Shown: positions 1-11,770, numbered from the stretch's first letter. The stretch: 64,000 nucleotides of DNA from Vitrella brassicaformis (GCA_001179505.1 CDMY01000305.1:116434-180433); one strand, 5' to 3'. Notes: a model not told the origin generated them from the sequence alone. Made by a program: numbers and translations.

Positions 1-1
1 G

Positions 2-67
2 ACCGCCGTGGCCGTCAAGAACGTGCTGGGGGCCGTGCTGGGCAAGCAGGTGTGGGGGGCCGAGTGA
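2..67 (+). CDS. C-terminal end of an unidentified protein (5' partial)
   Basis: An open frame enters from the left edge and reads TAVAVKNVLGAVLGKQ, VWGAE, then a TGA stop at 65-67. Only 21 residues are visible, so the family cannot be named. The codons are GC-rich at the third position (gcc, gtg, ctg, aag), as in the confident genes of this window, which is the only support that this frame is real. The upstream exons lie outside the window. Confidence 0.4.
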   Translation, partial: TAVAVKNVLGAVLGKQVWGAE

Positions 68-1448
68 GGGAGAGGGGGTGCGGTCGGTAGCTACAGGCAG
101 CAGCATGGTGCTGTTTTCTGACTCATTCTGTAGCTTTCCTTTCCCTCCCTCCCCATAGTCAGCTGCAGCATCTATAGTATGCACAAATGTGTGTGTGTGT
201 GTGTGTGTGCTTGAATGGCATGAATAGCTTCGTAGGACACTGTTCGGGTGTGTGGGTGGGCATGCCGAGGGGATGGAGTGTGTTGTCTTGTTTTCTGATT
301 TACTCTGTATGCACGCTCTCGCTCTCTCGGACATTTTGCTCTCGTTTTCCCTCTTACTGCTGCTGCTGCGGTGCTTTTTCCTGCTGCGCCGTTGAGAATT
401 AGGCCCTTCTCTCCTCTCCCTGCCTCTCTTCCTTTCTGAACGACACATGGGTGTGCGAAGGATGAGGGATATAAGCGGCAGGTGTGTGAGGATCTGACGG
501 CTGGTGCAGACAGCGCGACGCACGTCATTAGATCCATCCACCTGGCTGCCGCCTACGCTGGTCTTCGTGAGACGGGCTCGACTGTCTGTCTGTCTGTATG
601 GGTGCTTGCTATGTGTTTGGTGTGAGCGCCGTGGGTGAGTGGGGAGTCTCTGTGTACATGCTGCGGAAAGACAGACGTGTGCATCCTGGTGTTTGTAGGT
701 ATGGCCAGCGAGTGAGTGGACTGTGGGTTTAGAGAGATGGGCAGCTGGCGTGTGTGTGAGGGTTTGACGACATGCCGCTGGTGGCCGCATGGCACCTCTC
801 TGCATGAGAGCGGGTCTCCGTCTGCTGCGGTGGCGTGACGGTGGCCGCCTGCTTGTCTGATGAGTCCCGCTCGTGACTTGACTAGATAGATACCTTTCTT
901 GTCTGTAGATCAGGGGGTGCCAAGTGGCGGTCACGGTGACCGCTGAAACGTCGAATGGGGTTCAGGTTTTGCCGATTTGCCTTACCCCAGCGCTCCCTCA
1001 ACGGGCTGCCTGCCTGCCTGCCTGAGTGATGCCTCTCTCTGTGCATGGTTGGACACTGTGATGTTTATATGGATGGCTAGACGCATTCATGAATTGAGAC
1101 ACACCACACACGAAGCGCGACGACCAGAGCGGTCATGTCTCAACGAACGAATGGCATGGCCATTACGGATGAATCCAACATGAAAACGACAACCAAAAAG
1201 GTCTGGTGATTCATTCACTCACCCACTCACTTCACTGACTGACTGCATTGCATGCCACACGCTTGACCAAAAAACGACGGACAGACCGTACCATACAAAG
1301 CGAACACGCACTGCCAAATACACGCAATATGTGAAGCATGGAAGCCTATGTACCTCCCTCCCGGCTGCCCATCATCGCCCCTCCCGTGGTCCACCACACA
1401 CTGGCATCCCCTCTCAGCTCATCTCATGTCATCTCATCTCATCTCACG
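68..1448. other. Intergenic region with microsatellites, no gene seen
   Basis: Between the tail of the first gene (+) and the 3' end of the P450 gene (-). It holds a (TG)n run near 188-210, short TCTG and CTGC tandem runs (590-600, 1010-1024) and ACTCACTC-type runs (1213-1245). The open frames here are built from these simple repeats and do not look coded. It probably contains the 3' UTRs of two convergent genes. Confidence 0.6.
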
Positions 1449-3905
1449 TCATGCATCTCGTTTGGTGACTCGGAGGGCGAGGTTGGCCGGTGCCACGGTG
1501 AGTGACAGCAGCGGCATCACACGGTCTTTGCCGTCAAGGCTCACCGAGAAGGATCGCAGCAGAGACGAGATGATGACCTGGGCCTCTTGCCTGACACACA
1601 CACAATTAAGCACACAACGGACACAACACTGGCTGCATGACATCGACATCCATCCGCTTTTTGCCTGTCTGCCCGGTCTCAGTTCAGCTGACATGGCGAA
1701 TTTCTGTCCGATGCAGTTCCTGGGTCCCGCGCTGAATGGGAGGAATGCATCTGAGTGCGCCATTGGCTGCGACGTGCCCTCAGTGCCCTCCATCCACCGC
1801 TCCGGCCGGAAGACCGAGGGCGCCGGCCAGTAGCGAGCGTCGTTCTGCACTGCCATGAAGTTCAGCCACACAATCGTACCTGAAGGAGACGTAGATAGAC
1901 GCACACGGCGGTCGACGTGGGCACAGATGGTGTGGGGTGCGTCCAGGCATACATACCTTTGGGCAGAGTGATGCCGTTGACTGTGAGCGGCTCCTTCAGG
2001 AGGCGGTCGACAAACGGGACGATCGGCCGCACTCTGCAATTATGTATGCAATGAATGCCACACAGGGAGAGGAAGGGACCACCACTGGTCGATGGCTGGC
2101 ACCAATCTCACTGTGTGTGTGGCGGACTGACTGACCTCATGACCTCCTTGAGGACGCATCTGAGGTATTCCAGTTTGGGGAGCTCGTCGAACGTGATGGG
2201 CCGCCCACCCAAATCATCAATCTCACTCTGCACCTTACCCTACACACACACACACACACACAGACGCATGGAGCCTGTCCCAGCCCCCCATTAATGATGT
2301 GACTTACCTGCACGTCTGGGTGTTTGGATAGGAAGTAAAGCGTCCAGGAAACCAAGTTGCTCGTCGTTTCGTGACCTACACAGCAACCACATATATTGTG
2401 GTTTGGTTGATGCTCTCCCTCGTCCCTCCTTTCACCCTCTGTGTGATGTTGGTCTTGTGTGTGCCCCTCCCCCGCTCCCCTCCCCCCGCCCCACCGACCT
2501 GCGACAAGGAAGGTGAGTGCCTCGTCGACGATTTGTTTGTCGGGCATGTTGCCGACCGCCAGGAGCTCGTCCAGCAGGTCCTTGGCCTCCTCACCGCGCA
2601 CGTCCACCGACCCAGCGGCGCGACGACGGGCTATCTCGTTGATGATCCGACGACGCATACGCCTGACGGATGGCGCACACACACACGCATGTATCCCTCC
2701 TCCCTCTGTCGGTGTCTCCATGTGTGTGTGTGTGTGTGTGTTTACTTGACGAGGATCTGGACGCCCAGGCCTGACGGCAGGGGCACGTACATCCACGCGT
2801 GGCCGAGGAGGTGTCTGCCCATCCAGAACATCGGGTAGCCGTTGACCTTCTCCCACGCCCAAACGAGCCAGTCGACGTCGAACTCACACCGGGCGAAGGC
2901 CGCGTCGCACATGACGCGAAGCGTCAGGGCACTGACAGAGAGAGCATCACGCCACGCCGGTCCCAGTGTCTCGTTCGTGATCTCTGTCTCTGTCTTTTAA
3001 CCTGATGTCGTGTTTGCCGATGGTTGTGCCGTCGGTGCTCTTGGCCGCCTTGTCCTGCAGCTGCTGCACCAGCCTGTCGGCATTCCTGGTCATGAACTTG
3101 TGCACCGCCTTCAAAGTGCTGAAGTGAAACAGGGGCGTGAGCAGCTTCCTTTGCCGCTGCCACAGCGCACCGCTCGACGTCACCAGCCTGCATGGCATGG
3201 GCGGCACAAATGACACAGATGACTGACACAAACAGACAGACACCCCTGTGTGTGCTCATTCGCTTACCCATGTCCCACCATCTCCACGAGTGTTTCGTAG
3301 AATGGCGACTTTGGGTACTTGTCGGGGTCTGCGAGCACCTCAGCAATGGCGGCCGGCTGGTTGACGCCCACCACTCGGCGGCCCTCGAAGTCAGGGCCGA
3401 CGTCCACCACCTGACATGGACACACATGACACGCACAGAGAACAGACAGACAGACAGACAGACAGACATGGAAGGGCGTATCAATGAATGCAGCGAATGC
3501 CGGGAGTGTCGACGTCCATATCTCCTTGTGTGTACCGTACCTCCAGGAACTGGTCTGGATGCTCGGGATCCCTGGCACAGACAGACAGACAGACACTCAT
3601 TCACTCACTCACTCATTCATCCCTTCCCCGTCTGCCTTCTCCCACTCTCACCGCCAGTCCTCGAGCAGTCCATCGAGGCCTTTATCCTTCCCCTCGCGCG
3701 CCGCAAACGCCCGCACGAACGGCATGACGCCCTTCCTGGGCGCCAGGTCTTTGTACTCTCTGTTGCGCATCAAGTAGCGGGTGACGGAGCAGACGCACTG
3801 GCCGACCACACATGCCGACACACTGCCGGCGCCGATGACCACGGCGCACTTTGCTGTCGTCCAGAGAATGTCGCCGGCCGTGTCCGTCTTAAGCGAGAAG
3901 TCCAT
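1449..3905 (-). CDS. Cytochrome P450 monooxygenase, membrane-anchored
   Basis: Haem-thiolate monooxygenase. My model is complement(join(1449..1590, 1693..1879, 1957..2033, 2136..2239, 2308..2375, 2499..2662, 2746..2931, 3002..3187, 3268..3410, 3541..3571, 3652..3905)): 11 exons, 513 aa, all joins GT-AG and in frame. A hydrophobic segment near residues 15-35 should anchor it in the ER. The I-helix motif AGHETTS is at about 321-328 and crosses an intron. The K-helix ExxR is EVMR near 375-379, followed by a PERW motif (FRPERW). The haem loop FSAGPRNCIG puts the ligand Cys near 460. The last intron is set by joining KFAM to QEAQVII; reading through instead gives repeat-like junk. Length and motif order are normal for a microsomal P450. 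The clade cannot be assigned with confidence (CYP3/4/97-like general form) and the substrate is unknown. It is divergent from the gene at 4384. Confidence 0.93.
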
Positions 3906-4383
3906 CGTCGTGAATCAATCGACGAGTGGAGAGAGGGGCAGAGAGAGAGGGCCCGTTCACTCCGTGTACAGTGTACAACCGGTTCTCTCGCGGAAGACTC
4001 AAAGGCAAAGGGTTTAGGGTTTAGGGCTTAGGGTTTAGAACCCTTTGACCTCAAACCCTGAGGGGAGCGCGCGTGACAGCTTCCCCAGGCTGACGGTATA
4101 TCTTCCACACCCCCTGTGCTGTAGTGATCAGTTGTTGTTTCGCTCGTGCACATCCGAGACCCTTCGTTGACACTATCGACACGCCTCGACGAACCACTCC
4201 ACTTCGAGCACGCCTAGTGTGCAACAGAGCTCTACCAGCGCAGCAGAGAGTCCACAACGAGCCACTGCTCTCTGTGAAAATCTGTGAAGACCACTAGCCC
4301 GTTGCAGCGTGTGTCAGCGGTGTCGACGGCATGCGGCTGACGTGAGCTCCCTTCTTCGGTCCATCTATTCATCTACTCCAGCC
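3906..4383. promoter_or_regulatory. Divergent promoter region between P450 and the AP2-like gene
   Basis: This 478-bp stretch separates two start codons on opposite strands, so it must carry both promoters (inference). It holds a TTTAGGG array (4010-4038), followed directly by AACCCTTTGACC at 4039-4050, whose reverse complement recurs at 46816 upstream of another AP2 gene. No TATA box is obvious. The downstream start has a good Kozak context, GCCATGG, at 4381-4387. Confidence 0.5.
4010..4038 (+). repeat. Interstitial telomere-type array (TTTAGGG)
   Basis: Four consecutive units with the pattern GGG-TTTA-GGG-TTTA-GGG-CTTA-GGG-TTTA; one unit carries a T-to-C change. TTTAGGG is the plant/chromerid-type telomere repeat. 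Here it is internal, in the gap between two divergent start codons, so it is not a chromosome end. It could be a telo-box-like promoter element or the scar of a repaired break. Confidence 0.85.
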
Positions 4384-5044
4384 ATGGCTGATCCGACGGA
4401 GCGCCCCCCGCCCCTCCCACCAACCACCCTCGCCCAACCCAAAGTCAAGCATGCCCAGGCGAGACCTTCCCCACCCCCTTTCCCGCCCCTGGCCTCGAGA
4501 AGCGGCCTTGCAGGCGTGCATGCAGCTGGTTCACACCCATCGGCTGGCGCGGCCGCAGATAGAATGGACGAGCTGCTTCCTCCCTCACCCCCACCCCCTC
4601 CCCAATTCCCTGGCGGCACCCGTACCAAGGCACGGCCGGCCGGTGGGGCGGATCAGCAGCTACTTGACATGATGGCTGTCGAGGAGATCGATCGGCAGGG
4701 TCCGCCTTTGCTACGGGGTGGTTCCCTGCCGCGACGAGGGAGTGTTCTTTGCGACGAGGAAGATGCTCTCATGGTGGCTGGCACACAGAGGGAGAGGGGG
4801 AGGGGGAGGGGCAGGGGCAGGGGGAGAGAGATGGCCCTGTCGAGGAGCCCTCCCTTATCGCAGCAGCACCCTGCCAGCTTTGACGAGTGTCTTGATGGCG
4901 GCCGTGGCCAGGGTGAAGGAGCCAACCTTGACGTGACGATGAAGGACGCCACAAGCAACATGCGCAGAAAGGCGGCTGCGGCTCGCGAGAATGGCAAATC
5001 GGCACGTGTCCGGAACCGCGCAGGCCCCATCTCACAACCACAGC

Positions 5045-5080
<36 letters not shown>

Positions 5081-8000
5081 CGATCGTCAATGGCACCGCC
5101 AGCCATATCAACGAAAGGGGGTTTCAGCCAGATGAGCGTCCATCCAGTGCAGCAGATCGACATGACCTCCCCGCTGCTGCTGCTGCCGCCGCCGCTGGTG
5201 CCCGTGCGAGCGGACAGAATGGCGTGTCTACTGGTGCTCTGCAGCTGCAGCTCGCTGAGTCGGCGAATGGGGGCCGTGCTGCGGGCAACAATCAAAGCAT
5301 TCGCTACCTACCCATATACACCCACCCACCCATTGCAATCAACGAGGCTGGAAAGGCCCCCGCTCTAGCGGGGGCCGGTGGCCATATGTCTAGGGGCAGG
5401 GGCGGCTCGGCTGCTGGTCCTGCGGCCGCATCCATGCAGGCAGGCCCGCCGCGTGCTGCAGAGGCGTCGGATGCAGATGTAAGCATTGCAGTTGCATTGC
5501 AGGCACTGCACTGTGTTTGTCCAATGTGCCTGTATGTCTGTTTGGGTGGGTGCTCCGTTCAGGTTCGTCAGGCCCAGGTGATGGCCAAGGCCCGTGCGCA
5601 GCTGCAGGCAGTCCTGAGCACAGCGGTCGACGCGATCGTGCAGGAGCAGTTCAAAACCACGCCTCTCGGGGACACGTTCACGAACGGCCCATCAGGTGTG
5701 TATGCAGCAAGCCACGCACATCTATATCATTGCCTTCTCTCTCTGTCTGTATATGTGTGTGTGTGTGTGTGTGTGGTGGTGGTGGGGGGTTGCAGCAGGC
5801 GATGCTGCTCAAGCCCAGCTGGTCCTGGACCTGTCGGCGGCTGCTGCCGCTGCCGTCCCGTCGTCCTCTGCATCAGCGTCAGCGTCAGCAGGAGCAGGCC
5901 GTGGCGGTCCTGCGGCATCAGCGGCAGCGGACGCCCTTATGCAGCTGATGCCCTTGACCTCTGCTGTCGACTCTCCTCCTGAGATGGTTTCCCCAGGCAC
6001 CGTCCGCGCCTTCAACATGCGGTGGCTGAACAAGGACTACATGGTCGTCAAGGATAAAGTGTTCGGTGAGTGAGCACAGCACAGCACACCCATCACACAG
6101 ACCCATCACACACATCCGATCGATCGCTGCATTGCATTCAGGCGGTTATGCGCCGATGGGTGATGCCTTCGAGCGCGCATCGAGTCATGAAGGCCTCGAC
6201 CCCCAGGCAGTCCTCCCCCACCGCCTGATGCTCGACTTCCTTGCACACCCCCCACCCTGGACGACGGAGCGCACTCGCCTTCTCGGCCTGCGGTTTGTGG
6301 TGTGGTTTGGGGGGGCGTGGCGGGTGCTGATGGACGAGGTGCCGGGCCAGGCGGAGATCTTCGCGCCGGCATCCATGACGCCCCCGGCCGTGCGGTGGAC
6401 GCTCGAGCAGGCACTCAAGCGGCGAGATGCTCGTTGTGCGTCAAGAGGGGTGCCGCCCTCGGGTGTGTTCAAAGCGTTCTCGTTCATTGAACAGGCTGGT
6501 GAGAAGAGGAGACAGAGAGAGAGAGCAGAAAATGATACATGGGTTGGGCTCGGGTGTCACCTCTGTCTGTGTGTGTTGTGTCAGCGTTGAGGCCTTCCCT
6601 GGAGCATCATCTGTTCGACGCCCACGACACTCTCTGCCTGGCCCAGGCGCTGTACAGCTCGAGTTCCCCCGCCACGACCAAGTACATCACATTCGACCCC
6701 ATCTTGAGGGAGTACAGGTGCGTCCTTCCCCCAGGCGTCTCCATGATTGCACCCCATCTGCTGTCGCACCCTGCCCGCCGCGAGCCAATCCATGACCCCA
6801 CCACGCTGCGGCACATCCAAGCGGCCCTGGCGTCCTTGGTCACCTGGCGCGACACAATGGTCGATGGACTTGCACGAGCCGCCCCTCTACCCACTGGGCC
6901 GAGCCGTGTTCCCAGCGCCGCCCCCCTTCAGCAGCTGATCCCCCGTCCTCTTCCGCCCCAGCAGCAGAATCACCACCGTGGTGGGCCCCCACCGCCATCC
7001 TCGCGACGCCCTGGCCCCAACACACATCCCTCACACATCCCTCTGGCCAGCGTGCCGCCCCCTGGAGCCGACCAAGATGATGACAATGGTGTCAATTACA
7101 TCAACCGAGGGGGGAATGTGCTGGCAGTGGTGCAGGGGAAGGTGGTGGCTGAGGCCGATGGCGGCGGCCGCGAGAGGCGCAAGCGCAAGAAAGCCGTCAA
7201 GGACGACGACAGCTTCCCCTCCCCCAGGCGCAGCAGGGCTGCCAGCAAGGCCAAGGCCAAGGTCAAGCAGCAGCAGCAGCAGCAGCGGAGGCCGCGGCAG
7301 GAGCAGAACCGTGACCATGACGACGATCGCGACGAGGACGAGGATGACGACGAGTCAGAGGAGGACATTCCTCTGTGGCGGCGCCTCGTGGATGGTCAGG
7401 GGTCGGATGAGAAGGAGGAGGACGACCGGTCGAGCGGCTCAGGCTTGCCCGACAGGAGCGAGGCCGCAACGAGCGAGGCGGGCGAGACAAAGGAGGAGTA
7501 CCTGACACACTGCGAGAAGTGGAGAGTGGTGGCGCAGAAGCTGCTCGGCAAGCTGCAGGGGGGAAATGGGGCGTTCGGACGCCGATTCATCTACTGGTGC
7601 GTGGGTGTGTCACACACACATCACAGTACAGCACACGGCGCACAAAGCGTCCATCGTCCGTCCGCTCTCATTGTCTTATATCATCATTTGTGTCACTTTC
7701 AGGGACTACGGTGCTCGTCACGTCGATCTCTCCGAGCACACGGGCTCCAGTGTGTACGGCGCCTTCCATGTCGACTTCACCTACGCCCTCCGCAAGCGGA
7801 ACATGCCAGACGCCCCGGCCCAGCCCCCCTCTCCCTCATTCGTCCCAGAGCGATGGACACGCCAGGCCATGCAGAAGGCTCTCGATGAAGCCGTCAAGGC
7901 CCGCGACCTGCACGCCAGTCTCCTGCAGCTCGACGGCAACACCACAAGTGAGGCCGACGAGCTGCCCGCGGCCGCCAACAACCACGCCGAGGGGAGCAAT

Positions 8001-10462
8001 GATGGTGACGACGATGAGGCGGACGATGAGGAGCAGAGCGGGCAGGACTTCCTGAAGGCCGTTGCGGTGTGGAAGGCGCGCGCTACCGAGCTGATGGACA
8101 GGCTGGAGGACTCGGACCCGAACCAGCCCCTTGGCCGCATGTACATCACCTGGAGGCCCACAGGCCTCGCCCGAGAAGGTCTGAAGGTCCCGCTACGGCG
8201 GCCATACGGTGCCTGGAGAGTCGATCGCAGCAAGTCTGACACGTTTCCCGTCCGCTATACCTCCCCCTCGTACGTCCCTGACGAGTGGACCATGGCTGGG
8301 CTGCGCAGGGCACTGAAGGCCGCTCTCGACGATCGAGCCAAGATGGTGGAGAGGGGTGCATCGTTCGCCAGGGCGTATCGCAGCAAGCGGGACAACGAGG
8401 AGGCTCAGGCTGAGCTGGAGCGGAAGAAGAAGGCAAAAGAGCGAGAGGGCGGTCAGCGGGGCGGGCGTAGCCCTCCGGATGATAGGGCGGCGGCGGCGTC
8501 CTTTGATCCGAAGGAGGCGAAGGAGACTACGAAGGAGACCAAGGGTAGAGGGGGAGGGAGGGGGGACAGCAAGCTGCAGCCCATGGCCAAGCTGCAGCCC
8601 ATGGCCAACAAGCTGCTGGCCGACCTTACACGCACCTATGGAGCGGACAGAAGACAGAATGTCTACTTCGACGGCCTCAAGAAGAAGGTAGATCAGATCG
8701 GTCAATGAAGCTCCACTCCAATTCACACGACACTCACGAGCAAAGCATGTCGGTCTGTGTCTGTGTCTGTCTGGATGTCTCATGCAGTATCGTGTTGACG
8801 TGTGGCGTCACTCCTACCGATCGGCTCCCATCGGCCCCGAGGAGCGCACCTACACTGGCCTCCGTGCAGCCCTGGCGCAGGCACTCGAGATCCGTGCCCA
8901 CGCGACCAACCGCTACTCGCCCGAGCGAGAGGACCCCACGGCAGCAGAGGATGAGAACAGGAAGCGGTCCAAGAACAACATGCGCGTCGCCGACTTCCGC
9001 GCCATCCTCTCCCTCTGGCGGCGCGTGGCCGACGTGCTCCTCGACCGACTCGACAACTCCGCCTACATCTCCTGGCAGTCTCCCCCCGATAACGATACTG
9101 GGTTTGGTGACTACGGCCACTTCCAGGTGAGGATCGCCACCACCGAGCGTGAGCGTGAGCGCGAGCCCCTGTCGGCTTCCTTCCACCCGGCGAATTGGAC
9201 AATGACCGGACTTTCGGAGGCTCTGGGGCAGGCTGTCCAGTGGCGCGGCCAGATGCTGAACTACAGGCGCCTTCAGCTGCCCCCGCCCCCGCCTCCAAGA
9301 GCACCAGCCGAAGAGGAGCCACCCGATGACGACGACTACCAGGAGATGGACGAGGAGGATACAGGCATGGATGAGGCTGCCCACCATCGCGCTGTCGATC
9401 GGGATCGGAAGGGACAGAAGAAGGAGCGGCAGCACCGCCATCGCCAGCGCCAGCGCGACACTGTGATTCTCGATGAGGCGGCCGTGTCTGTTGGGCAGCC
9501 GTCTGCTGCTGCTGCAGCAGCAGCAGCGGCCGTCAAGCAGTCTTCCGTCGATCGCGAGGAGAGACTCAAACGACGTCAGCTGCAGCAGCAGCAGATCACG
9601 TCTTGGACGGCTAGGGAAGGTCGGACCTTGCTGCCTGCGGAGATACGACGGCTGGGGCGCGAAGGACGCGATGAGGCGCAGGAGCAAGATGAGCCCCAGC
9701 AGCAGGAGGCAGAGGAAGGTGAGGATGAGAGGGAGAAGAAGCGGCGCAAAAAGAGCGACGACGACCCGGCCCTGGCAGCCCCAGCTGGTGCTGATGCTGC
9801 TGCTGCTGCCGCCGCCGCAGCTGCTGTGGAGGTGTGCGTCAAGGAGGAGCCGAGGGAGGACAATGCCGAGATGGCTGTGGGGGAGGCAGCGGCAGCGGGG
9901 TTGGATCTGGGCGACAGAGGCGAAACGAATGATGACGATGCCGAGATGGCGACTGAGCAGGAGAAGGAGGACACCGCAGGTGCAGCAGTGGCAGCTACTG
10001 AGGGGCAGGAAGCCCCCCAGGACACAGACATGATGGGCGACGATGGCAACAACAAAGACGACGAGGTCAGTCAGAGGACACAGACACAACTCATGCATGC
10101 GCCGACGATGTCCGCCATCCCATCTCGCTCCCCCTCTCTGTCTGTGTCCGTGTGGCTGACGTCAGCTGCTCCCTCCCCCTGACATCCCTCCCCCCATGAG
10201 CCAACACCACGACCACCAACAGGAGCAGCTGCAGCCGCCACAGGAGGAGATGGTGCATCCCGACCCACAACAACATCATCACTCTGACATGATGGACATG
10301 CAAGCCGTCGGAGAGGGGCGGGGCGACCAAGCACCTGAGCAGCACGAAGACGATGGCGCGACGGATACGGCACGTGTGGCAGCCGATGGTACCGGTGGTG
10401 GAGGCAATGGTGCGGTGGGGGTGCGTGTGGAGGTTAAGCAGGAGCCACCCGATCAGCCGTGA
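4384..10462 (+). CDS. Large nuclear-type protein with about six divergent AP2-like units
   Basis: My model is join(4384..5478, 5563..5695, 5799..6065, 6142..6498, 6585..7596, 7703..8687, 8788..10065, 10166..10462), 1807 aa. The start is chosen for its GCCATGG context. The first 450 residues are low complexity (P, A, G and Q runs). Between about residues 545 and 1440 the same pattern recurs six times: a short strand ending in an aromatic pair (FVVWF, YITFD, FIYWD, YITWR, VYFDG, YISWQ), then a strand such as GAWRV or YRVDV, then a helix of the type W-T-x-x-G-L-x-x-A-L with a terminal R. This is the strand-strand-helix layout of AP2 DNA-binding domains, strongly diverged. Several copies are preceded by a helix like LWRRVADVLLDRL. 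The tail is acidic, with two sumoylation-type motifs (VKEEP, VKQEP). The last exon could instead start at 10223. Function is inferred: chromatin or transcription. Confidence 0.75.
8571..8606 (+). repeat. Tandem 18-bp duplication inside the AP2-like gene
   Basis: An 18-base unit starting aagctgcagccc is repeated exactly twice, encoding KLQPMA twice just before AP2-like unit 5. It is in frame and looks like a recent slippage duplication. Confidence 0.9.
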
Positions 10463-11038
10463 TGAGAGTCATTGGACGAGTGACGGCCGTTCGTACTTGT
10501 TATTTCTTAGCCGAGATATGTGAGAGGGCGGGTTTGGTGCTTAGACAGACGCCTCCCTTGGTTGTGGCTTGGCTTGGCTTGGCGGAGCCTCTTGAGCCAC
10601 ACATCGCTGGCTGTCTTTGACGCGGCAGCCGTAGCTGCACGTGTGAATGAGAGGATCCGTGAGTGACAGACACTTTGCGTGCGATCGATGCATTGCATTC
10701 GTGTCACGTGAGTGATATGTATGTGTCAATTGAAGTATGTATGACCATGTGTGTGAATTATCCCCAGTCTGTCTGCAGCCCGGCCGATAAAACGCCCCCT
10801 GCATGCTACGCTACGCACAAGCCATCGATAGTCTACACGAAGCGGGCACTGCAACCGCTTGCTTGAAACCAAAGCCGCCCTTCCTCACTGTTGGCAACAG
10901 ACAAATCTCTCGCCCGACTCTCTCTGTACACGTAAAGCAGTCAGCCAGTGCATTAATGCGCCGCCTCATCCCACTCCCCCTCCCCCTCCCGCCATCTATC
11001 GACATGCAGGGATGAGCCATTTCCATCTGTCTGTCTGT
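10463..11038. other. Intergenic region between convergent genes
   Basis: 3' flanks of the AP2-like gene (+) and the DUF1279 gene (-). It contains a short TTGGCTTGGC repeat near 10568-10582, a TATGTATG run near 10715-10741, and a CCCTCC run near 10975-10990. No coding frame is convincing. Confidence 0.5.
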
Positions 11039-11770
11039 CTAAGCCTCACTGCTTTCGGCGCTCTCGTCTTCCTTGACCTCCTTGCCGAGGAATCGGGCCA
11101 CGACGGGCGTCAGGGCGACGGTGGGAGGGAACCGAATGGGCGACTCGGCCTTGTGCAGCGCGTACGCTATGGCAAACGTGCCCTGATGAAACGAACACCC
11201 ACAAGCCAGCCATTTACTCTGCTCTGTGTTTGTCCCGTGCTGCCTCCTCTTCTTGAGCCACTCACTCACCGCCTTGTCGCCGAGTGCCCCGACTTGAATG
11301 CCGATCTTCGCCAGCAGTGCCGGCACGTCCACCCCGATGTCGACCAGGTAGTAGTTGACCACCAGGCTCACCAAGGTCAGGCTGATGGACGTAATCAGAT
11401 ACGCGCTCCCATACTTCTTGAGCAACTCGCCCGCCGACGCCCGCCGGCTGCCCGGCTCGCCCTTCTTGTCGCGGAATGTTCGCCAGAGGCCGTACTCGAG
11501 GCCGTACTTCTTGGTTGCCTCGTCAGGAGAGATCTTCGCCTCCTCCTTTTTCTCTGCCTGGTCCTGGTTGACCGCCATATGGAACAGGCGGCCTCTCGAT
11601 GGCTGCAGGTCCCATCGTCTGCTGCTTGCATCAGTCACAGCTACCTTCTCGGATGGCGGCAGCTGGCGTCGGCTCAAGAGCCGCGGTGGCGACACGTAGG
11701 CATGGATGGCTGACGGCAGGACAAGGCCCAGAATGAAGAGGAAGGCTGACAGCAACGATGCAGGCTGCAT
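11039..11770 (-). CDS. DUF1279/FAM210-like membrane protein with signal-type leader
   Basis: My model is complement(join(11039..11182, 11270..11770)), 214 aa. The single GT-AG intron (87 nt) joins GALGDKA to GTFAIAYALHKA. Residues about 100-195 match the DUF1279 family: KKYGSAYLITSISLTLVSLV starts the membrane helix, and the family's ending PPTVALTPVVARFLGK is present. FAM210 proteins in animals sit in the mitochondrial inner membrane. Here the N terminus is a classic signal peptide (SLLSAFLFILGLVLPSAIHA) followed at once by a basic, S/P/R-rich stretch starting YVSPPRLLSRR. In an alga with a complex plastid that two-part leader suggests plastid import (inference). The biochemical role of the family is poorly known. 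The tail is acidic (KEVKEDESAESSEA). Confidence 0.82.
   Translation of the reverse strand: MQPASLLSAFLFILGLVLPSAIHAYVSPPRLLSRRQLPPSEKVAVTDASSRRWDLQPSRGRLFHMAVNQDQAEKKEEAKISPDEATKKYGLEYGLWRTFRDKKGEPGSRRASAGELLKKYGSAYLITSISLTLVSLVVNYYLVDIGVDVPALLAKIGIQVGALGDKAVSEWLKKRRQHGTNTEQSKWLACGCSFHQGTFAIAYALHKAESPIRFPPTVALTPVVARFLGKEVKEDESAESSEA

Noticed and set aside
172-795. Several open frames on both strands at the left end
   Set aside because: They are made of TG, TCTG and AC repeats, carry no domain, and lie downstream of the P450 stop.
10223-10462. Last exon of the AP2-like gene starting at 10223
   Set aside because: It is also in frame, but the acceptor at 10165 gives a 100-nt intron typical of the gene. 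Kept only as an alternative.
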